In this document: one piece after another, positions 52,699 through 61,814 of the stretch
Position numbering within the stretch: the stretch's first letter is position 1
How the letters are laid out: every line of letters begins with the position of its first letter
Assembly: GCF_018860705.1 (NCBI RefSeq)
Contig: NZ_JAHKQA010000030.1
Span: forward strand, 1-64,000
Reading direction: 5' to 3'
DNA length: 64,000 bases
DNA from: Citreicella sp. C3M06
Lineage (GTDB): Bacteria; Pseudomonadota; Alphaproteobacteria; Rhodobacterales; Rhodobacteraceae
Translations under genes and position numbers: made by a program
Notes under the pieces: generated by a model
What the model was told of the DNA's origin: nothing
Seen by the model: only the letters and a program-made list of their open reading frames with translations
Databases searched by the model: none

Positions 52699-53469
52699 AT
52701 GGGTGAGATTTCCTACAAGGTTCAGGACGAAGTTGCCGGTCGCAAGACCACCTCGATGCAGAAATATCAGGACATGGTCGTCGGATCCCGCGATCTCTGG
52801 GCCCTTGTGAAATACGAGCTGATCGTCTTGTTCGTCAGCGCCATCCCCGGCGCGCTTGGCCTGTTCCTTCGGGGAAAGCTGTATCCGGTGCTGCTTGGTG
52901 CCTGCGGCAGTGGCGTGGTCTTCGGGCGCAACATCACCCTGCGTCATCCGCACAAGATCAAGCTTGGCGATCGCGTCATCATCGATGACAACGTGATGCT
53001 TGACGCCAAAGGCGCGTCGAACAGCGGAATTTCCATTGCCAGCGATTGCTTCGTCGGGCGCAATTCGATCCTCAGCTGCAAGGATGGCGACATCGAGATC
53101 GGTGAGCGCGCCAACATCGGTTTCAATGCCGAAATCTTCTCGTGCAGCAAGGTTCGCATCGGCGCCGACAATCTGATCAGCGCCTACACATATGTCGTCG
53201 GGGGCGGGAATTACGATCTCGACCAGTTCGAAAAGACCATCAACCGTTCGCTGCGCGAGGATCGCGCGCGCGGCGTCAGGCTCGAAGACAATATCTGGAT
53301 CGGCACGCATTCCGTGCTGATGGATGGCGTCACCATCGGCAGCGGAACTGCGGTTGCGGCGGGATCGGTGGTCACCGGGCCGATGCCCGAAGGCGTGATC
53401 GCCGGAGGCACGCCGGCCCGCGTCCTGCGGAAACGGATGTCTGGCGCCGAACCTAAAAAATCGGCCTGA
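52699..53469 (+). CDS. Membrane-associated left-handed beta-helix acyltransferase
   Basis: 256 aa. It has an N-terminal hydrophobic helix near residues 40-65, then hexapeptide repeats (GSGVVFGRNITLRHP, IKLGDRVIIDD, ISIASDCFVGRN, VRLEDNIWIGTHSVLMDGVTIGSGTAVAAGSVVT, GVIAGGTPARVLRKR), the fold of the xenobiotic-type acetyltransferases. It probably O-acetylates or succinylates an EPS sugar. If it O-acetylates the polymer, the SGNH esterase domain of the RTX enzyme at 41933 could be its counterpart. AGGGGGG precedes the ATG at 52699. Last EPS gene before the IS remnants. Confidence 0.85.
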   Translation: MGEISYKVQDEVAGRKTTSMQKYQDMVVGSRDLWALVKYELIVLFVSAIPGALGLFLRGKLYPVLLGACGSGVVFGRNITLRHPHKIKLGDRVIIDDNVMLDAKGASNSGISIASDCFVGRNSILSCKDGDIEIGERANIGFNAEIFSCSKVRIGADNLISAYTYVVGGGNYDLDQFEKTINRSLREDRARGVRLEDNIWIGTHSVLMDGVTIGSGTAVAAGSVVTGPMPEGVIAGGTPARVLRKRMSGAEPKKSA

Positions 53470-53559
53470 ACCATCCTGTCCAAGTCGAACCGCCCAGCGT
53501 TTTCAATGCCGAGAACTTCTGCCCCGACCGATCAAGGTTGTCGCCACCTCGAACGGTGG

Positions 53560-54388
53560 GCTCCGCGTGGTTCCATCGCCGCATCTCGAGATGCGGGCGG
53601 AGCAATCCACCGCTCCAGACTTCGTGGCGTGAGGTCCAGAAAGGCCCCAACGTTCTCGGTTCGCCGAAACCGCGAAAGGTCATCGACCAGCGCGAGAAAA
53701 TTCAGAGCCACGACGGGACCGACGCCAGCAACGGTCATCAATCGACGGGCGACAGGATGCGTCCCTGCTTTCTCCTTCACGGCACGATCAAGATCTGCAG
53801 CCGCTTGGACACAGCGTGGAATGGGCGGCAATGAACCCATCCGCGATGCTGCGCAGCACTGCATCGCGCTCCCCTGCAACAGCGATTTGGTTTCAAAAGA
53901 CCTGCCGGTGTCCGCCTTTCCCGATACCCGTCAAACGGATGCCGAAGGTCTTGAGAATCCCCCGGATATGGCCCTCGAGATCTTTGTGCAGGTTGATTAA
54001 ATGCGCCCGCGCACTGACAAGGCAGCTGATCCGAGTCCTCGCTCTGAACGCGGACAAGGGGGGAACCAGCCTATGCGCGCCAATTGCGCAAACTCTTCCG
54101 CGTCAGTAGCATCGGATTTGTTGGGGCGAGCCGGCAGGCTCATGTGCGTCTTGCGAGCATCGATGCGATTGGCAGAACGTCCCAGCCGATCCAGACGGCG
54201 CTGGAGCCAGATCGATAGTTGGCACCTTTCATGCACGATCACCTCTGGCGACAGCGACCTCGTGCGAAACCAGCCCGCCCCGCCCTCTGGGTTGGCTGGC
54301 GAAACGCCACCTGCCACAGTTGTCCCCGTTCCATCAATGACGCAGATATCTCCTGTAGCGAGAGGTCCAATCCGGCATAGTCGCTCAT
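53560..54388 (-). pseudogene. IS110 family transposase, multiply frameshifted
   Basis: Pieces in several frames match the IS110 transposase. The DEDD-type N-terminus is MSDYAGLDLSLQ, then ICVIDGTGTTV and NKSDATDAEEFAQLAR with GWF. A middle helical part (INLHKDLEGHIRGILKTFGI) follows, then the C-terminal Transposase_20 domain (RRLMTVAGVGPVVALNFLALVDD, RFRRTENVGAFLDLTPR, RISRCGDG). At least three frame breaks. It lies directly after the istB fragment, so it probably inserted into or next to it. Confidence 0.85.
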
Positions 54389-54429
54389 GGTCCTTCTCCT
54401 CACGGATTTTCTCGTGAAGCCAATCTGCC

Positions 54430-54720
54430 AGACCTCGTTTGCCATCGAGAGCGAGCGCCGCAAGGCCGATGGCAACGGCAAGATGCGTCTTGCCCACGGC
54501 GGAGGCCCCAGGAGCAGCACGGCCTCGCCATTGGCAATGAAACGTCCGGTAGCGAGGTTCCGGATCTGGCCGAGGTCGATGGAGGGCTGCGCGGCAGAAT
54601 CGTACCCGGTAAGGTCGCGGTGGAACGGGAAACGGGCAAGGCCGAAGCTCATCTCGATCCGCCGTTGATCCTCGCGAGCGATCTCGCGTTCACACAGCAT
54701 GATCAGCGCCTCGCGGATCG
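54430..54720 (-). pseudogene. IS21 family istB fragment
   Basis: Encodes LTIREALIMLCEREIA, ARFPFHRDLTGYDSAAQPSI, IRNLATGRFIANGEAVLLLGPP and, after a frame break, MGKTHLAVAIGLAALALDGKRG, the IstB ATPase N-terminal half with its Walker A. The rest is missing where the IS110 remnant begins. Non-functional. Confidence 0.82.
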
Positions 54721-54769
54721 TCAGCTTCCGCCGCCCGGCTTCATCAAGGAGACTGTCGCGCTGATCCCG

Positions 54770-55148
54770 CATGGTGAAACGTTCTGCGCTGCTTGCACGA
54801 CAGCCAGATGCCGGCCTCCTGCATCCATTTGCACAAACTCTTTCGCGACGCCCTCAGGCTGTGGTTTTCCGCCAGCTTCTCGGCTGCGAACCTGCGCCCA
54901 AAGACGGCGTAGCGCTCACGGATCAGCGTCAGCGCAAACTCAGGTACCGCGGGATCGATCCGGTTGTTGGACGTCCGTCTGCGGGCCTTGTGCGGGATCG
55001 CCGCCGGACCATCGGCCTGAAACGTCTTCACAAGCCGGAGAATCTGCCGTGGGCTCAGGCGCATGACCGAAGCTGTCGCCACCGCAGACATCCGGCCACG
55101 TGCCACATCACTTGGGATTTCGATCCGGTTCAGCTCGCGCTCGCTCAT
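54770..55148 (-). pseudogene. ISNCY-type transposase, N-terminal fragment
   Basis: Encodes MSERELNRIEIPSDVARGRMS, RLSPRQILRLVKTFQADGP, AAIPHKARRRTSNNRIDP, RERYAVFGRRFAAEKL and WMQEAGIWLSCKQRRTFHH, the helix-turn-helix and linker of ISNCY-family transposases. The catalytic half is gone, replaced by the istB fragment. Its truncated end is near 54770. Confidence 0.8.
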
Positions 55149-55369
55149 AACCACCATTCCCACGGCCGCACCCCAATCCTGCCCATTCAGGACAGTACGA
55201 CACTTCAGCTTTGCTCATGTGGGACATTCTAGCTTGGCGCTGACGAATAAAGATCTATTAATCTGTCTTATGTAATATATGTCACAAGACAGTGCAACGC
55301 CCACAAGCCGTCCGCCGGCGATGTCGAAGACGGATGGCCTGCGTCTGTACTCTGTAGCACCGGCGGCAT

Positions 55370-55627
55370 GAGGCTCCGGATACCCCTTTCGGCGGACAAG
55401 GGAGAATCCACTTCGACACCCAGACCTTCGCGGTTGAAGTCGTCCGGAACGTGCAAGAGCCGGAATGCGCGACCGTCCCCAAGACGATCGGCCATGCCAC
55501 CCCTTCTCAGCGATGCTTTGCATCGCCTGCCCGGGGCAATGATCGACCAGGCCATGTTCGGTGCCTCTGGCATCGCCAGCGCATCGGGTTTGTCGCGTTT
55601 TAACCGTTTTCGGGGTTTGTTTGTCAC
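55370..55627 (-). pseudogene. IS3 family orfB fragment with a palindromic insert
   Basis: Encodes [25 protein letters not shown] and, after an extra stretch, [30 protein letters not shown], the IS3 integrase core as usually seen with WSMDFMADRL. About 39 extra nt sit between WS and MADRL, containing the perfect hairpin GCGATGC-TTT-GCATCGC. The remainder of the element is absent. It is a fragment only. Confidence 0.8.
55510..55526. repeat. Perfect 7-bp-arm palindrome in the IS3 remnant
   Basis: GCGATGC-TTT-GCATCGC lies within the extra stretch that splits the WSMDFMADRL-like block. Same arm and loop size as the palindrome in the IS30 remnant at 950-966. Confidence 0.6.
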
Positions 55628-55961
55628 CCGGCAGGGTATCCCGCAGGGATGTCCCGAGAGGGGCGCAAGTTCCGCTCAAGTTCACAGTCGATCCGGTAAA
55701 CCCTTTTGTGATTCCAAATATGGACTTTGACATTGCGCACATGCAGGAAGCACAGCCCAAAGCCCAAGTCTTCCGGGCCTCGGGTAACCCAACAAGCAGA
55801 TCGGCTATCTGCTCCTTCTCGTCGCTCAGCAGGGGGCTGTAGCGATAACAAGCCGCGCTGACCCCAAAGGCTTACCGCTAGGCCGATGCCCAGAGCGCCG
55901 GGTGTGATCCCGAAAGGGGCTGTAGGCGCTCATGCGGAAGACCGCCTGCTTGCGGTTCCGG

Positions 55962-56816
55962 TCAGCTTTCGCCCAGCAGCACAATTTCAGCGGTGACCGA
56001 GACGCAACCCTGCCCTGTGACCAGCGTGCCGCCAAAGACATCCCCGGCGCTGTCGACAACCGTCACGGCGATCTCGGCATGGTCTGGCCCGGCAGCCCCG
56101 CGCTGCACGAGAAATTCGCTGATATGGTCGCGCATGATACCGCCATCGGCGAAGCCCGCACCATTGAGGCTGCCCAGCCCGATCACCCGCGCGCTTTGCC
56201 AACCCAGCCGGGCGCAGAGCGTCATGCATGCGGTGGGGATGTCTTCGTTCGGGCGCAGGGTCAGGCAGACCGCCTGCGGCGCGTCCATGTCCTGTCCGCG
56301 GGCGGTGAACAGCTCGAAATTGGTCTCGAGGTCGGGCAGGCGATCAAACGCGGCGCTGGCAAAGGCAAAGCCACTCAGCACCTGCCCGGCCTCTGGCAGG
56401 GTGTCCATACCCAGCAAATGTCCAAGCGCCTTGTGGCCATTCGCGAGCTCCCAGATGCCGTGGCAATGGATCATGCCGCGCCCCCGATGCACCCCGACCG
56501 AGGCATAGCCCTGCGGGATCCGTGCCGCACCGCTAGGACGCTGCGGCGCGGAATACCATGCCAGCCGGTCGGCTCGTTCGGACGGTGCGGGCACCACGTA
56601 ATCCAGCGTCTCGCAGCGCAGCTCCGCCAGTTCGACAAAGCCCGAGCGCCCGGCGAAGGCGGCACAGATCGCCGCCTCGACCGGCTGCGTGCCGTCGAGC
56701 GGAATGCGCACCGGTACCAGCCGCGTTGCCACGGCGCTGACGCGCGGTTGGATGTCCGGGCCAGGATGGCGCAGCGGCGGGTTGATCGCCGCAACCTTGC
56801 GAGCCAGCGCTGTCAT
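55962..56816 (-). CDS. Protein with two tandem PPC (DUF296) domains
   Basis: 284 aa. The first half carries HCHGIWELANGHKALGHLLG and LSGFAFASAAFDRLPDLETNFELF. The second half carries ARVIGLGSLNGAGFADGG and VVDSAGDVFGGTLVTGQ with VSVTAEIVLL. Both match the PPC/PCC (DUF296) fold, normally a trimeric small-molecule or DNA-binding domain of about 120 aa. Two in one chain suggest a pseudo-hexameric or fused arrangement. The start ATG at 56816 overlaps the ligase stop (ATGA), so it is coupled to the CoA-ligase gene. Its function in this pathway is unknown. Confidence 0.72.
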   Translation of the reverse strand: MTALARKVAAINPPLRHPGPDIQPRVSAVATRLVPVRIPLDGTQPVEAAICAAFAGRSGFVELAELRCETLDYVVPAPSERADRLAWYSAPQRPSGAARIPQGYASVGVHRGRGMIHCHGIWELANGHKALGHLLGMDTLPEAGQVLSGFAFASAAFDRLPDLETNFELFTARGQDMDAPQAVCLTLRPNEDIPTACMTLCARLGWQSARVIGLGSLNGAGFADGGIMRDHISEFLVQRGAAGPDHAEIAVTVVDSAGDVFGGTLVTGQGCVSVTAEIVLLGES

Positions 56817-58435
56817 GAGGCCGCCCCGAGCACCAGCCCGCGTTCCACCAGCGTTTCGAGGATCAGCTTCTTGGTGATCTTGCCGTAGCTGGTCTTGGGC
56901 ATTTCGTCGAAAAAGAACACCTGCCGGGGGAGTTTGTAGCCGCTGACCTTGCCTTTGAGATGCCCAACCACATCGGCTTCGCCAACGCTCGCGCCGCTGC
57001 GCGCCACGCAGACCGCCACGCCAACCTCGCCCCATTTTGGATCGGGGATGCCCAGCACCGCCACCTCGCTCAGCGCCGGATGGGTCAGAAGCTTTTCCTC
57101 GATCTCGCGCGGATAGACGTTCGAGCCGCCAGAGATGTACATGTCAGAGCTGCGCCCGGTGATGTACAGATAGCCCTCGTCGTCGAGATGGCCCAGATCG
57201 CCGGTGCGAAAGAAACCATCGCGAAAGCTTTTGGCGTTGGCTTCGGGGTTGTTGTAATAGCCGGCAAAAACCGCCGGGCCGCAGACGCAGATCTCTCCGG
57301 TTTCGAACGGGGCCATCTCTTGCCCGGCGTCGTTCTGGATCGACACCTGCATGCCCGTGCGCTCATAGCCGCAGCTGCCAAGGCGCATCACCACATCATC
57401 AAGGTGATGATCGCAAGGCGGCAGCACGGTGATGTTGCCCGTCACCTCGCCAAGGCCGAAATACTGCGTCAGCACCGGCCCCAACCTTTCCAGCGCATAT
57501 TTCTGATCGGCACGGTACATCGGCGCACCGGCATAGATGACTTGGCGCAGGCTGCTGCGGTCATAGCAATCGACCGCCGGATCCTCGACCAGCATCTTGA
57601 CGATGGTGGGCACGGTGAAAATATCGGTGACGCGGTGCTCGGCCACCAGCCGCCAAGCCTCGGCAACGTCAAAGCGCCCCGGCGGCATCAGCAGCGTCGC
57701 GCCCCCGGCAGCCGCCTTGACCAGCTGGTGGATGCCCGCGCCATGCGACAGAGGCGCCACCACCAGCGAGACATCTGTTGACCCAGAGCCGGGCATCAGA
57801 TCGTTGAGATGGCTCAGGATCACATAAGACATCTGGCCATGGGTCAGCACCGCGGCCTTGGGCCTCCCGGTGGTGCCCGAGGTAAAGAAGAACCAGCAGG
57901 GATCGTCACGATCGACCGGCGCGTTGGGCATGGGCGTCCCGTGATAGGACTCGATCAGCGTGTCGATGTCATCATCCCCGCTGCCACCGATGCTGGCGTG
58001 ATGGACAACGCTCGCGCAGGCCGCAACGTGATCAGGAAACTCCGCCCCCGCAATCATCAGCGATGCGCCAGAGCTTTGCGCCAGATATGCCACCTCGTCC
58101 GGGCTTTGCCGGAAGTTGGTCGGCACCCAGACCGCACCAAGGCGAAAACAGGCGAACATCGTTTCGAACATCTGGTGGCAGTTCTGCGATTGTACCAGCA
58201 CGCGGCTGCCCTTGGAGATGCCGTAGCGATCCTGCATCGCGGCGGCCAGCGCCGAGACACGGGCGTCGGTTTCGGCCCAGCTCCAGCGGCGATCCTGCCA
58301 GATCAGCGCCGGGCGGTCCGGCAGGCGGCGTGCGTTGCGGGTCAGGAAATGTGCAAGGTTGGCAACCCGCGTGGTCTGCGGCGCAAGGCCGCCGACCGGG
58401 TCCGCCTTGCGCGGCGAGACCGGCATGTCGTTCAT
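56813..58435 (-). CDS. AMP-dependent acyl-CoA synthetase/ligase
   Basis: 540 aa of the ANL superfamily. Motifs include the P-loop FFFTSGTTGRPKAAVLTHG, VPTIVKMLVEDP, YAGAPMYRADQKYAL, QYFGLGEVTGN, the adenylate-binding FRTGDLGHLDDEGYLYITGR, and the C-terminal catalytic lysine in PKTSYGKITKKLIL. It activates a carboxylic acid to its CoA thioester. The start ATG at 58435 overlaps the thiolase stop (ATGA). Substrate unknown; the TRAP transporter next door probably imports it. Confidence 0.9.
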   Translation of the reverse strand: MNDMPVSPRKADPVGGLAPQTTRVANLAHFLTRNARRLPDRPALIWQDRRWSWAETDARVSALAAAMQDRYGISKGSRVLVQSQNCHQMFETMFACFRLGAVWVPTNFRQSPDEVAYLAQSSGASLMIAGAEFPDHVAACASVVHHASIGGSGDDDIDTLIESYHGTPMPNAPVDRDDPCWFFFTSGTTGRPKAAVLTHGQMSYVILSHLNDLMPGSGSTDVSLVVAPLSHGAGIHQLVKAAAGGATLLMPPGRFDVAEAWRLVAEHRVTDIFTVPTIVKMLVEDPAVDCYDRSSLRQVIYAGAPMYRADQKYALERLGPVLTQYFGLGEVTGNITVLPPCDHHLDDVVMRLGSCGYERTGMQVSIQNDAGQEMAPFETGEICVCGPAVFAGYYNNPEANAKSFRDGFFRTGDLGHLDDEGYLYITGRSSDMYISGGSNVYPREIEEKLLTHPALSEVAVLGIPDPKWGEVGVAVCVARSGASVGEADVVGHLKGKVSGYKLPRQVFFFDEMPKTSYGKITKKLILETLVERGLVLGAAS

Positions 58436-59604
58436 TTCACCCGCTCCAGGATCGAGCAGTAGTTGGCCACCGCCGCGCCGCCCATGTTGAACACGCCCGC
58501 CATCTGCGCACCGTGTTTCTGCATGCCCTCGGGGGCCTCGCCTGCCAACTGCATCGCCGCCATGACATGCATCGACACGCCGGTCGCACCAATGGGGTGG
58601 CCCTTGGATTTCAGCCCGCCCGACAGGTTCACCGGCAGCTTGCCATCCTTGGCGGTGATGCCATCGCGAATGACGTTGGCCCCCTTGCCCGGGGCGGCAA
58701 GGCCCATCGACTCGTATTCGATCAACTCGGCCACGGTGAAACAATCATGGGTTTCCACAAGGTCAAGATCATCCAGCGTCAGCCCCGCCGTCTCAAGCGA
58801 TCCGGCCCAGGCCCGGCGCGCACCGTCAAATGCCGAGGGCTCGCGCCGCGACAGCGCAAGGATGTCGTTGGTATGGGTGCGGGCGCGAAAGCCGATGGCG
58901 CGCGCCAGATCGGCGGCCACATCCGGGTGCACCACCACCATTGCCGCAGCACCGTCCGAGATCAGCGAACAATCGGTGCGCCGCAGCGGCTGCGCCACAT
59001 AGGGGTTGCGATCGCTGATGGTGTTGCACTGCTCGACACTGAACGCCTTTTGCATATGCGCATAGGGGTTGGACACGCCGTTGGCGTGGTTCTTGGCGGC
59101 GATCATCGCCAGCGCTTCGGACTGATCGCCATATTTCTGGAAATAGCCCTGCGCGATGCGCCCGAACAGGCCCGCAAAGCCGCCCGCTACGTCTGCCTCT
59201 TCCTTGCGATAGGATGCACCCAGAAGAATATCGCCGACCTCGGCGGTGGGCAGCGCGGTCATCTTTTCGACCCCAACCACCAGTGCCACCTTGCCGCGCC
59301 CCGCCTCGATGAAATCAAGTGCGGCATACAGCGCCGCCGACCCGGTCGCGCAGGCATTTTCCAGCCGCACGGCGGGCTTGGTCGCAAGTTCCTCGGCCAC
59401 CATGCCGGGCAGCGCGCCGATGAAATCCTGCTTGGAAAAGCCGTTGTTCATGCAGCCGACAAAGATACCGTCGACCTCGGCGGCGGTGATCCCTGCGTGA
59501 TCGAGTGCGGGCACGACGACTTCTGCCATCAGAGCCTCAGTGTCAGGAGAGTCGGATTTGCCGAACCGGGTGTGCGCCCAGCCGGCGATCTGTGCGATGG
59601 TCAT
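58432..59604 (-). CDS. Thiolase-family protein (SCP2/acetyl-CoA acetyltransferase-like)
   Basis: 390 aa. It has the acyl-accepting cysteine in ENACATGSAALYAALDF (about residue 85), HDCFTVAEL in the middle and GGLKSKGHPIGATGVSMHVM, the conserved GHPxGATG of thiolases, near the C-terminus. The final motif AVANYCSIL carries a Cys in place of the usual CGG signature, as in SCP-2-like thiolases. It likely cleaves or condenses an acyl-CoA made by the neighbouring ligase. First gene of the catabolic operon (thiolase, ligase, PPC protein). Confidence 0.88.
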   Translation of the reverse strand: MTIAQIAGWAHTRFGKSDSPDTEALMAEVVVPALDHAGITAAEVDGIFVGCMNNGFSKQDFIGALPGMVAEELATKPAVRLENACATGSAALYAALDFIEAGRGKVALVVGVEKMTALPTAEVGDILLGASYRKEEADVAGGFAGLFGRIAQGYFQKYGDQSEALAMIAAKNHANGVSNPYAHMQKAFSVEQCNTISDRNPYVAQPLRRTDCSLISDGAAAMVVVHPDVAADLARAIGFRARTHTNDILALSRREPSAFDGARRAWAGSLETAGLTLDDLDLVETHDCFTVAELIEYESMGLAAPGKGANVIRDGITAKDGKLPVNLSGGLKSKGHPIGATGVSMHVMAAMQLAGEAPEGMQKHGAQMAGVFNMGGAAVANYCSILERVK

Positions 59605-59625
59605 GTCATAGTCTCCCTGAGAAGG

Positions 59626-60465
59626 TCAGTTGGCGGCCCGCGCACGGGGCCGGTTGCGTGCGTATTGACGGGCAAGACGGGCTTCGACGTCTTGCGCCGC
59701 GCTCTGGATCATGGCGGCAAGGTGCAGCTGGCGGTCGGAGTCCATGCGGCTGTCGATGGCGGCGACGCTGAGCGCCCCCGCAACCCGCCCGTCGGGGTGG
59801 CGCAATGCGCAGCCGATGGCCCAGCTGTTGGTCAGCACCATGCCCGGATTGAGCGACCAGCCCCGGCTGCGCGTTTGTGCGATGGCGGCGCGCAGGCCCG
59901 GCTCGCTGACCCGCGGATAATCTTCGCGCAGCAGACGGGCGTTCTGCGACAGGATCTCATCGACCTCGTCATCCTCGAGCGCAGCGAGCATCGAAAGCGA
60001 TCCCGCACCAACCCCGAGCGGGTGGCGAAACCCGACCTGAAGCGCCTGCACCCGGATCGGAAACGCGCCCTCTTCCTTGTGCACGCAAAGCGAAAACGCA
60101 TCGCGCCGCACCGACAGAAAGGCGGTGTCTCCGCTGTCCTTCGCCAGCCGCCCGACCGCCTCATGCGCCACGTCGAGCACGCCGAAGCGTTGCGCCGCAA
60201 GCGTGCCCAGCACATAGGCTTCCTCGCCCAGCAGGTAACATTTGGTGCGAGGGTCCTGTTCGACCATGCCCGAGTGCATCAGCGACAGCAGCAGGCGGCG
60301 CGCCGTCGGGCGGCTCAGCCCGGTTTCCTCGACAACCTGCCCCAGCGAGACGCCCTGCACCGGGTCGCGGCCAACCAGCGGCAACAGGCGGAGCGCACGG
60401 GTCACGCTTTGCGCCCCGGCGATCTGCCCGGCGCCCTCGGGAAGCCGCGTGCGTGGCTGCCTCAT
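59626..60465 (-). CDS. IclR-family transcriptional regulator
   Basis: 279 aa. The N-terminal winged helix-turn-helix contains VSLGQVVEETGLSRPTARRLLLSLM, and the C-terminal ligand-binding domain contains RVSEPGLRAAIAQTRSRGWSLNPGM and VAGALSVAAIDSRM. Start ATG at 60465 has GGAGAGG upstream; the longer ORF extends into the promoter region. It lies 21 bp upstream of the thiolase gene on the same strand and is divergent from the TRAP operon. Two identical-type 15-bp palindromes in between are its probable operators. Confidence 0.9.
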   Translation of the reverse strand: MRQPRTRLPEGAGQIAGAQSVTRALRLLPLVGRDPVQGVSLGQVVEETGLSRPTARRLLLSLMHSGMVEQDPRTKCYLLGEEAYVLGTLAAQRFGVLDVAHEAVGRLAKDSGDTAFLSVRRDAFSLCVHKEEGAFPIRVQALQVGFRHPLGVGAGSLSMLAALEDDEVDEILSQNARLLREDYPRVSEPGLRAAIAQTRSRGWSLNPGMVLTNSWAIGCALRHPDGRVAGALSVAAIDSRMDSDRQLHLAAMIQSAAQDVEARLARQYARNRPRARAAN

Positions 60466-60534
60466 GATTGCGACCTCTCCCTGTCGTAGCTTGCTCTCGA
60501 ACCCGTGACTACCGGGTCCGCCTCCGTCGAGCGT

Positions 60535-60549
60535 GTCCACATAGTGGAT
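60535..60549. promoter_or_regulatory. Probable IclR operator, site 1
   Basis: GTCCAC-ATA-GTGGAT, a 15-bp palindrome with one mismatched outer pair, between the IclR and TRAP genes. It shares the GTCCAC-N3-RTGGAY pattern with site 2. Confidence 0.65.
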
Positions 60550-60674
60550 GACTGATATGATGGGTTACGGTGACATACCCCGTCAATAGATTTTTCTTCC
60601 CCATATTTTACGGGACAAAAGCTAGGTTTCCAGAAATCCGGCAAAGAATCTTGACCAATTGACCTTGAACCAAA

Positions 60675-60689
60675 GTCCACTTTATGGAC
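60675..60689. promoter_or_regulatory. Probable IclR operator, site 2
   Basis: GTCCAC-TTT-ATGGAC, a 15-bp palindrome (one C/A mismatch inside the arms) 140 bp from site 1 and 60 bp before the DctP start. Position near the TRAP promoter suits repression or activation by the adjacent IclR protein. Confidence 0.65.
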
Positions 60690-60748
60690 ACACTCCGCTG
60701 GCGCTGTTGGAGGACAGCCAAGATTTTTTTTCCGAGGGAGGAGACGTC

Positions 60749-61753
60749 ATGACCCATTTGCGCATGGCCGCCGCGTTTGCAGGCGCGCTGGCATTCACCA
60801 TCAGCGCCGCGCAGGCCGATACGCTGCGCCTGTCGCACAACACCGGCGACCAGACGACATGGCAAAAAGGCGCTGACAGGTTCGCCGAACTGGTCGAAGA
60901 GGGCAGCGGCGGCGAGACCTCGATCCGGGTGTTTCCCAACGCCCAGCTGACCGGCGGCGACCAGATGAAACAGGCCGAGATGGTCGGGCGCGGCTCGATC
61001 GACTTCGTGGTGACATCGGCGATCAACGTCACGCCGCTGGTGCCCGAGATGGCGGTGTTCTCGCTGCCCTATCTTTACGCCAACTACGATCAGGTCGATG
61101 CCACCACCGGCGGCGCCCCCGGCGAGAAGATGGCCGAGATCCTTGCAGAGCACGGCCTGCACCTGCTGGCATGGGGCGAAAACGGCTTTCGCGAGGTGAC
61201 CAACAACAAGCATCCGATCAAGACGCCCGATGATCTCAAGGGGCTCAAGATGCGCGTCGCCGGGCCGATGTACATCGACGTGATGAACGCGCTTGGTGCC
61301 AACCCACAGCAGATGCAATGGACCGAGACCTTTTCCGCGCTGCAACAGGGCGTGGTCGACGGGCAGGAAAACCCCATCGGCGCGGTGATCATCCCGCAGC
61401 GCGTCTACGAGGTGCAAAAGTACATCACGCCGTGGCACTACAGCTATGATCCGATCTTCATCGCCACCTCGGAGAAGAACTGGGAAAGCTGGGACGATGA
61501 GACCCGCGCGATGATCTCGGGGGCGGCCGAGGAAGCGATGGCCTACCAGCGAGAGATCACCCGCGAGGCTACCGCCGACGGGCTTGAAACCCTGAAGGCC
61601 GAGGGCATGGAGGTCTACACCCCCACCGACGCAGACCTCGCCGCCTTCCGCGCGGCGACCAAGGCGCCCTTCGACACGTGGGCGGCAAAGGTCGGCGACG
61701 ATCTGGTGAGCCTCTTCCAGGACACGATTGCCGGCGCGTCGGCCACCCAGTAA
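60749..61753 (+). CDS. TRAP transporter substrate-binding protein (DctP family)
   Basis: 334 aa. A signal peptide (MRMAAAFAGALAFTISAAQA type, cut before DTLRLSHN) is followed by the DctP fold: GRGSIDFVVTSAIN, NNKHPIKTPDDLKGLKMRV (with the conserved Arg that binds the substrate carboxylate) and FSALQQGVVDGQENP. It captures an organic acid in the periplasm for the DctQM permease. Ribosome site GGGAGGAG before ATG 60749. Ligand unknown. First gene of the divergent operon. Confidence 0.92.
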   Translation: MTHLRMAAAFAGALAFTISAAQADTLRLSHNTGDQTTWQKGADRFAELVEEGSGGETSIRVFPNAQLTGGDQMKQAEMVGRGSIDFVVTSAINVTPLVPEMAVFSLPYLYANYDQVDATTGGAPGEKMAEILAEHGLHLLAWGENGFREVTNNKHPIKTPDDLKGLKMRVAGPMYIDVMNALGANPQQMQWTETFSALQQGVVDGQENPIGAVIIPQRVYEVQKYITPWHYSYDPIFIATSEKNWESWDDETRAMISGAAEEAMAYQREITREATADGLETLKAEGMEVYTPTDADLAAFRAATKAPFDTWAAKVGDDLVSLFQDTIAGASATQ

Positions 61754-61814
61754 CTCCCCCGTTGCGGGCGCTCTTTGCGGGCGCCCGCAACGCATTCGCA
61801 TTCGGGAGGACAAG

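Noticed and set aside
55215-55760. Open frame of 181 codons on the minus strand
   Set aside because: A different frame of the same IS3 remnant; the transposase similarity is in the frame at 55370-55627.
58063-60489. Long open frame (808 codons) on the plus strand
   Set aside because: Antisense across the ligase, thiolase and IclR genes. No start signal or recognised domain; it exists because of GC-rich codon bias.
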